Assembly (NCBI GenBank): GCA_963847615.1
Contig: CAWKAN010000029.1
Location: 25,730-89,729, forward strand
Source of the DNA: Palsa-883 sp963847615
GTDB taxonomy: Bacteria; Pseudomonadota; Alphaproteobacteria; Acetobacterales; Acetobacteraceae
Length of the DNA: 64,000 nucleotides
Reading direction: 5' to 3'
Shown: piece after piece, positions 21,124 through 28,892 of the stretch
Numbering within the stretch: the stretch's first letter is position 1
Layout: every line of letters begins with the position of its first letter
Position numbers and translations under genes: made by a program
The notes under the pieces: generated by a model
Seen by the model: only the letters and a program-made list of their open reading frames with translations
Told to the model about the DNA's origin: nothing
Databases searched by the model: none

Positions 21124-21327
21124 ATGCCCAAGGTAAAGACCAAGTCGTCGGTGAAGAAGCGATTCAAGATCACCGCGACCGGCAAGGTGCTGGCAGGCCC
21201 GGGCATGAAGCGCCACGGGCTGATCAACCGCTCGCAGAAGATGAAGCGCACCAACCGCGGCAGCCAAACGCTGACCGATGCTGACGCGAAGACCGTCAAG
21301 CAGTGGGCGCCCTACGGGCTGGGTTGA
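21124..21327 (+). CDS. rpmI: 50S ribosomal protein L35
   Basis: 67-residue L35 with the diagnostic start MPKVKTKSSVKKRFKITATG and the RSQKMKRTNRG block. ATG at 21124 follows AAGGAGACCCAA. It precedes rplT by 12 nt, as in most bacteria. The usual upstream infC is absent; dapB lies there in the opposite orientation. Confidence 0.97.
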   Translation: MPKVKTKSSVKKRFKITATGKVLAGPGMKRHGLINRSQKMKRTNRGSQTLTDADAKTVKQWAPYGLG

Positions 21328-21339
21328 GGGAGCAGCAGC

Positions 21340-21693
21340 ATGGCACGCGTCAAACGGGGCACCACCACCCACGCCCGGCACAAGAAGGTCCTGAAAGCCT
21401 CCAAGGGGTTTTACGGGCGCACCTCAACCACCTATCGCGCGGCGCTGGAACGGCTGGAGAAGTCGCTGCAATACGCCTATCGCGACCGGCGCACCAAGAA
21501 GCGCGATTTCCGCGGCCTGTGGATCCAGCGCATCAACGCCGCGGTGCGCGAGCACGGCATGACCTACTCGCGATTTATCGCCGGGCTGAAGAAGGCCGGC
21601 ATCGAGATGGACCGCAAGGTGCTGGCCGCCATCGCCTATGACGACGCCGAGAGTTTCGCGGCGATCGTCAAGCAGGTGCAGGCCGCTCTGTGA
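21340..21693 (+). CDS. rplT: 50S ribosomal protein L20
   Basis: 117-residue L20, an early 23S-binding assembly protein. Typical blocks: MARVKRGTTTHARHKKVLKA, GFYGRTSTTYRAA, YAYRDRRTKKRDFRGLWIQRINAA and GLKKAGIEMDRKVLAAIA. It follows rpmI by 12 nt. In many bacteria pheS follows directly; here about 1.2 kb of foreign-looking sequence intervenes. Confidence 0.97.
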   Translation: MARVKRGTTTHARHKKVLKASKGFYGRTSTTYRAALERLEKSLQYAYRDRRTKKRDFRGLWIQRINAAVREHGMTYSRFIAGLKKAGIEMDRKVLAAIAYDDAESFAAIVKQVQAAL

Positions 21694-21699
21694 GATATA

Positions 21700-21716
21700 C
21701 CCGCGCTATGCGCGGG
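21700..21716 (+). terminator. Hairpin after rplT
   Basis: CCCGCGC-TAT-GCGCGGG forms a perfect 7-bp stem 6 nt after the rplT stop. There is no T tract, so termination may be partial or the hairpin may stabilise the rpmI-rplT transcript. Confidence 0.45.
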
Positions 21717-21736
21717 CCTGATGCAGGCGTACCGTC

Positions 21737-22396
21737 GTGCCGATAAACACGGCGGTTCTCGCCCTGGTTTTGATCTTCATTCCGGGGATCCTATGCTACG
21801 GGGTGGTCGCGAGCCTGGCTAGCAAGCGAAGCCGCGACAACACGACGGTGTTCCTGCATATATTTTTGTACGGCGTGGCCAGCTATATGGCTCTGGCCAT
21901 AGCGATCTCTGCCTTCCCTGCGACCGCGGTCCATCTTGGCGTCAAACTGAACAGCATAGCTTTGCTCAATCCGTCCGCCATCGAAGGGTCTGGCATCGAT
22001 CCTCTGCCGATTGCAGAAGCAAGCGTCGTAGGAGTGCTGCTTGGCATTCTGATTACCATCAACATAAACCATAGCCTGCTGATGCGGTTGTGCCGCCTCG
22101 TCGGCCTAACGAAACGCTTCAGCGACCCGGATGTCTGGAGTTTTCTTCTGAACTCGAACGATACCGATAATTGGGTTACCATCAGACACAAGGATCGGGG
22201 ACACATTTACCAAGGCTACGTTCGTAGCTTCTCGGGAGGCGACAAGGATAGGGAAATGGTCCTAACCCTGGTCCAGGTCTACAGTCTGGATACCGCGGAA
22301 AAAGTCGGGGAAATCCCCATTCTCTATCTTGCCTTCAAAAAGGAAGACATCGTGCTAGAATTCGGCACACGGCCGGATTTGAGTAGCGACGCCTAG
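21737..22396 (+). CDS. DUF6338 family membrane protein
   Basis: 219-residue protein with a GTG start at 21737; the nearest upstream ATG is out of frame. The N-terminal hydrophobic segment (VLALVLIFIPGILCYGVVAS) is followed by a second (HIFLYGVASYMALAIAISA) and a third near residues 93-110 (ASVVGVLLGILITININ). The soluble C-terminus has the pattern DxWSFLLNSNDTDNWVTIRHKDRGHIYQGYV...GEIPILYLAF...IVLEFG. This arrangement fits DUF6338, a family of unknown function often found with variable accessory genes. Base composition is lower in GC than its neighbours, suggesting transfer. The two small proline-rich genes follow within 18 nt and are probably in the same unit. Confidence 0.75.
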   Translation: MPINTAVLALVLIFIPGILCYGVVASLASKRSRDNTTVFLHIFLYGVASYMALAIAISAFPATAVHLGVKLNSIALLNPSAIEGSGIDPLPIAEASVVGVLLGILITININHSLLMRLCRLVGLTKRFSDPDVWSFLLNSNDTDNWVTIRHKDRGHIYQGYVRSFSGGDKDREMVLTLVQVYSLDTAEKVGEIPILYLAFKKEDIVLEFGTRPDLSSDA

Positions 22397-22413
22397 CGGA
22401 TGGGTAGGTGAAA

Positions 22414-22590
22414 ATGACCAGAACTCCAGTTCCTCTAAATGAGGGCGTCCTAAAGAAGGGCGGCTTGAATCCGCCGCCTACTGACTACAGGCCGCCGCCG
22501 CCGCCGCCCCTGCGGCCGACGAGTCCACCGTCGCCCCCACGACCGCAGGGGAACCAAGGACAAGGTCCCCACCGCCCTGGCGGCACCTGA
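22414..22590 (+). CDS. Small proline-rich protein, copy 1
   Basis: 58-residue protein MTRTPVPLNEGVLKKGGLN, then NPPPTDYRPPPPPPLRPTSP, ending GNQGQGPHRPGGT. The polyproline core is followed by a Gly/Gln tail, suggesting a disordered peptide or SH3-like ligand. The ATG at 22414 with GGTAGGTG upstream is preferred; a GTG at 22408 is also in frame. It shares the NPPxTxYRPPPPxPLxPxS core with the next gene, so the two are paralogues. It lies just after the DUF6338 gene. Function unknown. Confidence 0.6.
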   Translation: MTRTPVPLNEGVLKKGGLNPPPTDYRPPPPPPLRPTSPPSPPRPQGNQGQGPHRPGGT

Positions 22591-22608
22591 AATTGAGGAT
22601 GCCGGACA

Positions 22609-22791
22609 ATGACACGCAAGACCGAAGGCGGCGTGACGCAAGGAAGCGGGAGCCGATCTCTGGCTCAGGACCATGCCATCAATCCACCAGCGACTTCATA
22701 TCGGCCCCCGCCGCCATCGCCATTGAAACCGGCTTCGACGGCCACTCCTCCGGCGAAAGCAGCAGGTTCGAAGGGAAACTCGCAGAAGTGA
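22609..22791 (+). CDS. Small proline-rich protein, copy 2
   Basis: 60-residue protein MTRKTEGGVTQGSGSRSLAQ, then NPPATSYRPPPPSPLKPAST, ending AGSKGNSQK. It begins 18 nt after copy 1 and shares its MTR start and polyproline core, while the flanking sequence has diverged. Divergence around a conserved core suggests selection on the core rather than a very recent duplication. No signal peptide. It probably belongs to a three-gene unit with the DUF6338 membrane protein. Confidence 0.55.
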   Translation: MTRKTEGGVTQGSGSRSLAQDHAINPPATSYRPPPPSPLKPASTATPPAKAAGSKGNSQK

Positions 22792-22876
22792 GCGATACAC
22801 TCCGGGCCCAGATCAGCCTCGTCTCAGACCGCCACATCTAGCGAGCCGCAAGGAAAACAACGAGACTGAGCAAATC

Positions 22877-22902
22877 GGGCCGCCGACGCAGGGCGGCCCT
22901 TT
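22877..22902 (+). terminator. Intrinsic terminator or attenuator just upstream of pheS
   Basis: GGGCCGCC-gacgcag-GGCGGCCC followed by TTT, ending 16 nt before the pheS ATG. It could terminate the upstream DUF6338 unit. A leader attenuator for pheST is possible, but no Phe-rich leader peptide was seen. Confidence 0.55.
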
Positions 22903-22918
22903 CCGTGTGCGAGATGCC

Positions 22919-24001
22919 ATGACGGACGACCTTTCCGAGTTGAAACGCGAGACCGAGGCGGCATTGGCCGCCGCCGGCGATCTGCGTGCCTGGGACGCGG
23001 TGCGCGTCGGCGTGCTGGGGCGCGGCGGCAGCCTGACCGCCCTGCTGCGCGATCTGGGCAAGACCGCGCCGGAGCAGCGGCGGGAGCGCGGGGCGGCGCT
23101 GAACCGGCTGAAGGACGCGCTGACCGCGGCGATCGAGGCGCGGCGCGCGGCGCTGGACGACGCGGCGATGGACGCAAAACTCGCCACCGAGCGGATCGAC
23201 CCCACCCTGCCGCCGCGCCCGGCGCCGGCCGGGCTGATCCATCCGATCAGCCGCACCATCGAGGAAATCGCGGCGATCTTCGGCGCCATGGGCTGCACCG
23301 TCGCCGAGGGGCCGGACGTCGAGACCGACTGGCACAATTTCAGCGCGCTCAACATCCCGGCGCACCATCCGGCGCGGGCCGACCAGGACACGTTCTATCT
23401 GCCGGCGCGGCGGTCCTCGACCGGGGGCGAACTGCCGCCGCCGGTGCTGCGCACGCAGACCTCGCCGGTGCAGATCCGCACCATGCTGCGCCAGGCGCCG
23501 CCGATCCGGGTGATCACCACCGGGCGCACCTATCGCGCCGACCACGACGCGACGCACTCGCCGATGTTCCACCAGTGCGAGGGGCTGATCCTCGACCGCG
23601 ACCTGACGCTGGGCCACCTGAAGGGCTGCCTGATCGACTTCCTGCGCAGTTATTTCGGCCTCGCCGCGTTGCCGGTGCGGTTCCGGTCCAGTTATTTCCC
23701 GTTCACCGAGCCGAGCATGGAGGTGGATATCGGCTGGAACCGCAAGACCGGCGAGCTGGGCAACGGCGGCGACTGGCTGGAGATCCTCGGCAGCGGCATG
23801 GTACATCCGCGCGTGTTGGCCAATTGCGGCATCGATCCACGCGAGTGGCAGGGCTTCGCCTGGGGCATGGGGGTGGAGCGCATCACCATGCTGAAGCACA
23901 GCATGACCGATCTGCGGCCGTTCTATGAGAGCGACGTGCGCTGGCTGCGGCATTACGGCTTCAGCGCGCTGTCGCCGACCATGCTGCACGAGGGGGTGTG
24001 A
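22919..24001 (+). CDS. pheS: Phenylalanyl-tRNA synthetase alpha chain
   Basis: 360-residue catalytic alpha subunit. The coiled-coil N-terminus (residues 1-85) is followed by class II core motifs: HPISRTIEEIAAIFGAMG, EGPDVETDWHNFSALNIP, HPARADQDTFYLP (motif 1 region), LRTQTSPVQIRTM, RTYRADHDATHSPMFHQCEG (motif 2), FRSSYFPFTEPSMEVDI, LEILGSGMVHPRVL and GFAWGMGVERITMLKHSM (motif 3). The ATG at 22919 is chosen over in-frame GTG codons at 22907. pheT follows 3 nt after the stop, so the subunits are translationally coupled. Confidence 0.97.
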   Translation: MTDDLSELKRETEAALAAAGDLRAWDAVRVGVLGRGGSLTALLRDLGKTAPEQRRERGAALNRLKDALTAAIEARRAALDDAAMDAKLATERIDPTLPPRPAPAGLIHPISRTIEEIAAIFGAMGCTVAEGPDVETDWHNFSALNIPAHHPARADQDTFYLPARRSSTGGELPPPVLRTQTSPVQIRTMLRQAPPIRVITTGRTYRADHDATHSPMFHQCEGLILDRDLTLGHLKGCLIDFLRSYFGLAALPVRFRSSYFPFTEPSMEVDIGWNRKTGELGNGGDWLEILGSGMVHPRVLANCGIDPREWQGFAWGMGVERITMLKHSMTDLRPFYESDVRWLRHYGFSALSPTMLHEGV

Positions 24002-24004
24002 GCG

Positions 24005-26468
24005 ATGAAGTTCACGCTTTCCTGGTTGCGGACGCACCTCGATACCGATGCGACGCTGGATCAGATCACCGACACGCTGACGCGGATCGGGCTGGAGCTG
24101 GAGGGCGTGGAGGATCGCGGCGCCGCGCTGGCAGCGTTCCGCATCGCGCGCGTGATCGAGGCGGTGCCGCACCCGAACGCCGACCGGCTGCGCGCCTGCA
24201 AGGTGGACACCGGCGACAGGATCGTTTCGGTGGTGTGCGGCGCGCCGAATGCACGCAGCGGGATGAAGGCGGTGTTCGCCGCGCCCGGCAGCTTCATCCC
24301 CGGCACCGGCATCACGCTGAAGGTGGGCGAGATCCGCGGCGTGCAGAGCGCGGGGATGCTGCTGTCGGCGCGCGAGATGGGGCTGGGCGAGGATCATTCC
24401 GGGATCGTCGATCTGCCGGCGGACGCGCCGGTCGGGGTGGCGTATGTTGCCTGGGCGGGGCTGGATGATCCGCTGATCGACGTCAGCGTGACGCCCAATC
24501 GCGGCGATTGTTTCTCGGTGCGCGGCATCGCGCGCGACCTGGCCGCGGCGGGCCTCGGCGTGTTGAAGCCGTGGCAGCCGGCGAAGATCGCGCCGGCGTT
24601 CGCGGGCGGGCCGCGCTGGCGGATCGACTGGCCCGAGGCGTGCCCCTGGGTGCTGGGGCGCACCGTGCGCAACCTGCGCAACGGGCCGAGTCCGCACTGG
24701 CTGCAGGAGCGGTTGATCTCGGTCGGGCTGCGGCCGATCAACGCGCTGGTCGATGTGACCAACTTCTTCACGCTTGACCTCGGCCGGCCGCTGCATGTGT
24801 TCGACGTGGGCAAGCTGAGCGGCGAGGTGCTGACGCTGCGCCGCGGCGCGGGCGAAACGTTCGCGGCGCTGAACGGCAAGGACTACACGCTGGACGCCGA
24901 GGACTGCGCGATCGCCGATGCCGCCGGCGTGCAGTCGATGGCCGGGGTGATGGGCGGCGCGGCGAGCGGGTGCGACGCGGCGACGACCGCGGTGTTCGTC
25001 GAATGCGCGCTGTTCGACCCGGTGCGCGTGGCGCAGACCGGGCGGCGGCATCAGATCGTCTCCGACGCGCGGCAGCGGTTCGAGCGCGGCATTGACGCGG
25101 CGCTGATGCCGGACGCGATCGAGGCGGCGACGGCGATGATCCTGGAGCTGTGCGGCGGCGAGGCGGGGCCGGTGGTCGAAGCCGGGGCGATGCCGGCGTG
25201 GCGGCGCGAGGCGACGCTGCGGTTTGCGCGCATCGCCGGGCTGGGCGGCTCGGCGATCGCGCCGGACGCGGCGGTGACGTCGCTGGAACGGTTGGGCTTC
25301 GTGGTGCGCCGGCGCGACGCGGCGGCGGTGAGCGTTGCGGTGCCGACGTGGCGCAATGACGTGGCGGCGCCGGTGGTGCTGGACCTGGCGCCGGAGCTTG
25401 ACCCGGCGGTGGCCGCGCGCGTGGCCGCGGGCTGCGCCGTGGTCGAACCGGAATGCGATTTGCTCGAGGAGGTGCTGCGGCTGCGCGGGCTGGATGCGGT
25501 GCCGGCGGTGTCCCTGCCGCGCACCGCGCCGGTGCCGCCGGCGACGCTGACGCCGCGCCAGGTGCGCGCGGCGGTGGCGCAACGGACGCTGGCCGGCGCG
25601 GGGCTGGCGGAGTGCGTCACCTTCAGCTTCATGGCGACGGCGCAGGCGCGGCTGTTCGGTGACGCGCCCGAAACGTTGCGGTTGAGCAACCCGATCGCCG
25701 CCGACCTCGATCAGTTGCGCCCGACGCCGGTGGCGACGCTGGTGCTGGCCGCACAGCGCAACGCCGCGCGGGGCTATGCCGACGTGGCGCTGTTCGAGGT
25801 GGGGCCCGGCTTCGCGGAGGCGGCGCCGCACGGCCAGCGGCTGCTCGCCGCCGGGGTGCGCGCCGGCGGCTCGGCGCGCAACTGGCTGGCGCCGGCGCGG
25901 CCGGTGGAGGCGATGGATGCGAAGGGCGACCTGTGGGCGGCGCTGGGGGCGATCGGCGTGCCGCTGGAGGCGCTGACGGTGACGCCGGACGCGCCGGGGT
26001 TCTACCATCCCGGGCGCTCGGCGACGGTGCGGCAGGGGCCGAAGACGGTGCTGGGCACGTTCGGCGAGCTGCACCCGCGGGTGCTGGCCGCGCTCGACCT
26101 GGCGGGGCCGGTGGTGGCGTTCGAGCTGGACCTGGACGCGGTCGGCGAGCCGAAGCGCCGGCGCAAGGCACCGCCGGAGCTGCTTGCGTTCCAGCCGCTG
26201 CGGCGCGACTTCGCGTTCCTGGCGGATGCGGCGGTGACCGCGGAGGCGGTGCTGCGCGCGGCGCGCGGGGCGGACCGCGGGCTGATCGCCGGCGTGGTGC
26301 TGTTCGACCGCTATGAGGGCGGGACTCTGCCGGGGGCAAGAAGTCTCGTTGGCGATCGAGGTGACGTTCCAGCCGCGCGAGCGCACGCTGACCGACGCCG
26401 AGATCGAGGCGGCGTGCCAGAAGGTGGTCGCGGCGGTGGCGAAGGCGACGGGGGCGGTGCTGCGGTGA
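24005..26468 (+). CDS. pheT: Phenylalanyl-tRNA synthetase beta chain, frameshifted near the 3' end
   Basis: Beta subunit with the tRNA-binding OB fold (residues 40-150), B3/B4 editing region (GLRPINALVDVTNFFTLDLG, RQRFERGID), B5 domain, catalytic-like core and C-terminal anticodon-binding ferredoxin fold. Homology in the first frame stops after VVLFDRYEGG. It resumes in the +1 frame as QEVSLAIEVTFQPRERTLTD and ends ATGAVLR at the TGA at 26466-26468. Removing one G from GGGGG at 26332-26336 restores a full-length protein. As written, the frame would instead run to 26485 with an unrelated Gly/Arg tail and lose the end of the anticodon-binding domain. For an essential gene a sequence error or very recent mutation is likely. 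Confidence 0.9.
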
Positions 26469-26501
26469 GGCGGCTGGCGGCGTAACGAAGGGCGCGGGTG
26501 C

Positions 26502-26681
26502 ATGCTGGAGGGGGTGTTCCCGGCGACGGTGATGCCCGATGCCGACTGGTGGCAGGCGCTTTGGCCGCGCCCGGATGCGGTTGTGGCCGGGCTCGGCGTG
26601 GCGGACACCGCGGAGGCTGTCGATCTTTGTTGCGGGGATGGGCTGTTCACGGTTGCTCTGGCCCGCGTGGCGCGGCAGGTG
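26502..26681 (+). pseudogene. N-terminal fragment of a SAM-dependent methyltransferase
   Basis: The first about 60 codons encode MLEGVFPATVMPDADWWQAL...EAVDLCCGDGLFTVALARVA. This is a class I methyltransferase start with the SAM-binding motif I (VDLCCGDGLFT). At about 26681 the frame passes without a stop into the middle of a short-chain dehydrogenase (TAEAFAKAGASVILIDRDAE). The rest of the methyltransferase is missing, so this is a deletion junction. Confidence 0.75.
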
Positions 26682-27378
26682 ACGGCGGAGGCCTTCGCCA
26701 AGGCTGGCGCGTCCGTGATCCTGATCGATCGCGACGCGGAGACGGTCGGCCAGGCGGCCGAGGGCCTGCGCGCGGCGGGTCGCAACGCCATTGGTGTCAC
26801 CTGTGCCGTGACGGGTGGCGCACAGGTCGAGGCGATGATCCGGCGCGCGTCAGCACCCATGGGCGGCGCGACGCGGCCGGCACCAATGCCGGGGTGAATT
26901 CCGCGCCCGCCGCGTTCTGGAAATCAGCGACGACGAATTTGACCGCGTCGTGAACGTCAACCTGCGCGGCGTGTGGAACTGCATGAAGGGTGAACTTCGC
27001 CAGATGATGGCACAGGGCAGCGGCGCGATCGTCAACTGTTCCTCGATCGGCGGTTTAGCGGGGTCATGGGGACGCAGCGCTTATTCCGCGAGCGGGAACG
27101 CGGTGATCGGTCTGACGCGGAGCGCCGCTCTCGATGATGCCGCCAAGGGTATCCGCATCGACGCGGTCTGCCCGGGACTGGTCAAAACGCCGATCGCGGC
27201 CTTTGTCACGGATCATTACGAATTCAGGGATTATGACGGGAATGGTGGCGCAAGACCCCATCGGGCGCTTCGGTGAGCCGGAAGAAATCGCCGCTGCCGT
27301 GGCATGGTTGGCAGCGCAGCCGCGAGCTTCATGGTCGGCCATGCGATGACGGTCGATGGCGGCATCCTCGCCGGCTGA
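26682..27378 (+). pseudogene. Degraded short-chain dehydrogenase (SDR)
   Basis: SDR remnant lacking its N-terminal TGxxxGIG segment. Homology can be followed through several frames: TAEAFAKAGASVILIDRDAE; NAGVNSAPAAFW (about 26880-26920); ISDDEFDRVVNVNLRGVWNC; GAIVNCSSIGGLAGSWGRSAYSASGNAVIGLTRSAA (Ser and YxxxG, where active enzymes have YxxxK); then IGRFGEPEEIAAAVAWLAA; and finally SFMVGHAMTVDGGILAG. At least four frame changes, the lost nucleotide-binding site and the Lys-to-Gly change mark it as a dead gene. It is fused to the methyltransferase fragment upstream. Confidence 0.85.
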
Positions 27379-27391
27379 GTGACGGCGCGGG

Positions 27392-27983
27392 AATCAAGAC
27401 TTTCGGGTTTCCCGGAAGGTATGGCCGTAATGGATACGCAGCGATCTCATTTGACCGGCGGCGAACTCGTCCAATGCTCCTGCGCGACGGCGTCGCTCCA
27501 CGATGAGCCGAGTGGCTGTATCGCCAGCCATGTCTCAACAAGCTTGCCAGCCTCGATCCGGTAGGACTGCATCCCTGCGCGGCTGCGCGGCTCGCCGGTC
27601 TTTAAATCAGTCCATTTGAACGCAAAGCGAAACCACGCGCGGGTACCCTCGAACGAGTGATCGTAGACCACGACACGTATATTCGGTCGCTCCTCTCGAA
27701 CCTTGGCGATCTCTGCCGCATAGACCTCGCGTGTCACGGTGCGGTCACCCGCTTCATCGTGCCGGATATAATTGGGTTGGACGCAATCAGGAACCAGATC
27801 GTATTGCCCCTCATGCCAAACCCGCTCCCATCGGTCGAATAGGTCGCGCAGGGTGGACCCGTCAGACATCGATGCACCCCCTTCTGTTCACGAGCCATTT
27901 TTGCACCTGTCTGCGACACGGTAAAGAACGGAACAAGAATGGTGACGCCGGGACGGAGCGCCTCATAAATCAAGACTTTCGGG
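27392..27983. repeat. 16-bp direct repeats bracketing the SnoaL-like gene
   Basis: AATCAAGACTTTCGGG occurs at 27392-27407 and again at 27968-27983, 576 bp apart in the same orientation. They enclose the whole SnoaL-like gene and lie just before the resolvase gene. They may be recombination or insertion footprints. Confidence 0.65.
27447..27869 (-). CDS. SnoaL-like / NTF2-fold protein
   Basis: 140-residue protein of the cone-shaped alpha+beta SnoaL fold: MSDGSTLRDLFDRWERVWHE, then DCVQPNYIRHDEAGDRTVTR, VVYDHSFEGTRAWFRFAFKW and YRIEAGKLVETWLAIQPLGS. Such proteins act as cyclases, isomerases or small-ligand binders; the Asp/His pair in NYIRHDEAG is placed like SnoaL catalytic residues. The reaction is unknown. 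Flanked by 16-bp direct repeats. Confidence 0.78.
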   Translation of the reverse strand: MSDGSTLRDLFDRWERVWHEGQYDLVPDCVQPNYIRHDEAGDRTVTREVYAAEIAKVREERPNIRVVVYDHSFEGTRAWFRFAFKWTDLKTGEPRSRAGMQSYRIEAGKLVETWLAIQPLGSSWSDAVAQEHWTSSPPVK

Positions 27984-28031
27984 CGCTTCGGTTGACCCCA
28001 TGCTTTCAAGGGGTTACGCTTACCGCAAGAT

Positions 28032-28619
28032 ATGACCGAACCAAACCCGCAAAACCGCCGCCTCGGCTATGCCCGCGTCAGCACCTACGGGCAGACGCTC
28101 GACGCACAGCTTGAACAGTTGCGCGCGGACGGCTGCGCCCGGATTTACCGGGAGAAGGCCAGCGGCGCGCAGCCGACCCGGCGCGAGTTGCTGCGGATGG
28201 TGAAAGCGCTCGGCCCCGGTGACGTGGTGACGGTGACGCGGATCGATCGGCTGGCGCGCTCGACCTTCGACCTGTTCGCCATCGTCAAGCAGATCGTGGA
28301 CGCGGGCGGGCAATTCCGCTCACTGGCAGAGCCGTGGGCCGACACCGGCACCAGCACCGGGCGCTTGATGATTGCCGTCCTGGGCGGGCTGGCGGACGTG
28401 GAGCGCGACCTGATCCGCACCCGCACGGCAGAGGGCCGCATCCGGGCTAAGGCGCGCGGGCAGCACATGGGCCGCCCGCCGAAGCTCGCGCCGCAGCAGC
28501 AGAAGGAAGCACGGCGGCGGCGGGCCGAGGGCGCGACGCTCAAGGAACTCGCCAAGAGCTACAACGTGGGCCGTTCGACGATTTCTAGACTTGAGACGGT
28601 CCGAAAGATGGGCACCTAA
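28032..28619 (+). CDS. Serine recombinase (resolvase/invertase family)
   Basis: 195-residue small serine recombinase. The N-terminal catalytic domain starts RLGYARVSTYGQTLDAQLEQ, with the nucleophilic Ser in YARVST. It continues with GDVVTVTRIDRLARSTFDLF (Arg pair) and GRLMIAVLGGLADVERDLIRTRTAEG (E-R-x-L-I). The helix-turn-helix lies at the C-terminus (TLKELAKSYNVGRSTISRLE). Tn3-type resolvases or plasmid/phage invertases have this form. No Tn3 transposase is in the window, so it is an isolated survivor in a mobile-DNA scar. Confidence 0.9.
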   Translation: MTEPNPQNRRLGYARVSTYGQTLDAQLEQLRADGCARIYREKASGAQPTRRELLRMVKALGPGDVVTVTRIDRLARSTFDLFAIVKQIVDAGGQFRSLAEPWADTGTSTGRLMIAVLGGLADVERDLIRTRTAEGRIRAKARGQHMGRPPKLAPQQQKEARRRRAEGATLKELAKSYNVGRSTISRLETVRKMGT

Positions 28620-28662
28620 AAGTGAAAAAATGGGGTAACAGCCCAGGTAGTTGGTGCGGCGA

Positions 28663-28826
28663 TCAAGCCAGCCGTATGTCTGCGATCAGTTGCGCTGGGT
28701 CACCCATCAAGGTCTGGAGCATATTCCAACCCTGCTTCCTGGCCGTCGAGAGAACGGAACGGATGACGGCAAAGTCCTTGGCGCCATCGTGACAGCGGAA
28801 TCCGCCTGAGATTTTCTGACGTATGA
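28663..28826 (-). pseudogene. IS66-family transposase, C-terminal remnant
   Basis: The minus strand encodes RQKISGGFRCHDGAKDFAVI, then RSVLSTARKQGWNMLQTLMG, ending IADIRLA and a stop at 28663-28665. This is the conserved C-terminus of IS66 TnpC proteins. The upstream part is cut off exactly where the IS3-family element begins (28824), so that insertion or an associated deletion removed it. A second IS66 fragment lies at 56.2-56.9 kb. Confidence 0.8.
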
Positions 28827-28892
28827 GGTGGACCCCATCCACTGGACAGGAAACGGGGTAAGCTAAGAGACTCCCGCCGGTTACACATCCCC

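Noticed and set aside
22838..26860. 1,340-codon minus-strand open frame over pheS-pheT
   Set aside because: GC-rich shadow of pheST with Arg/His-rich translation and no recognisable domain.
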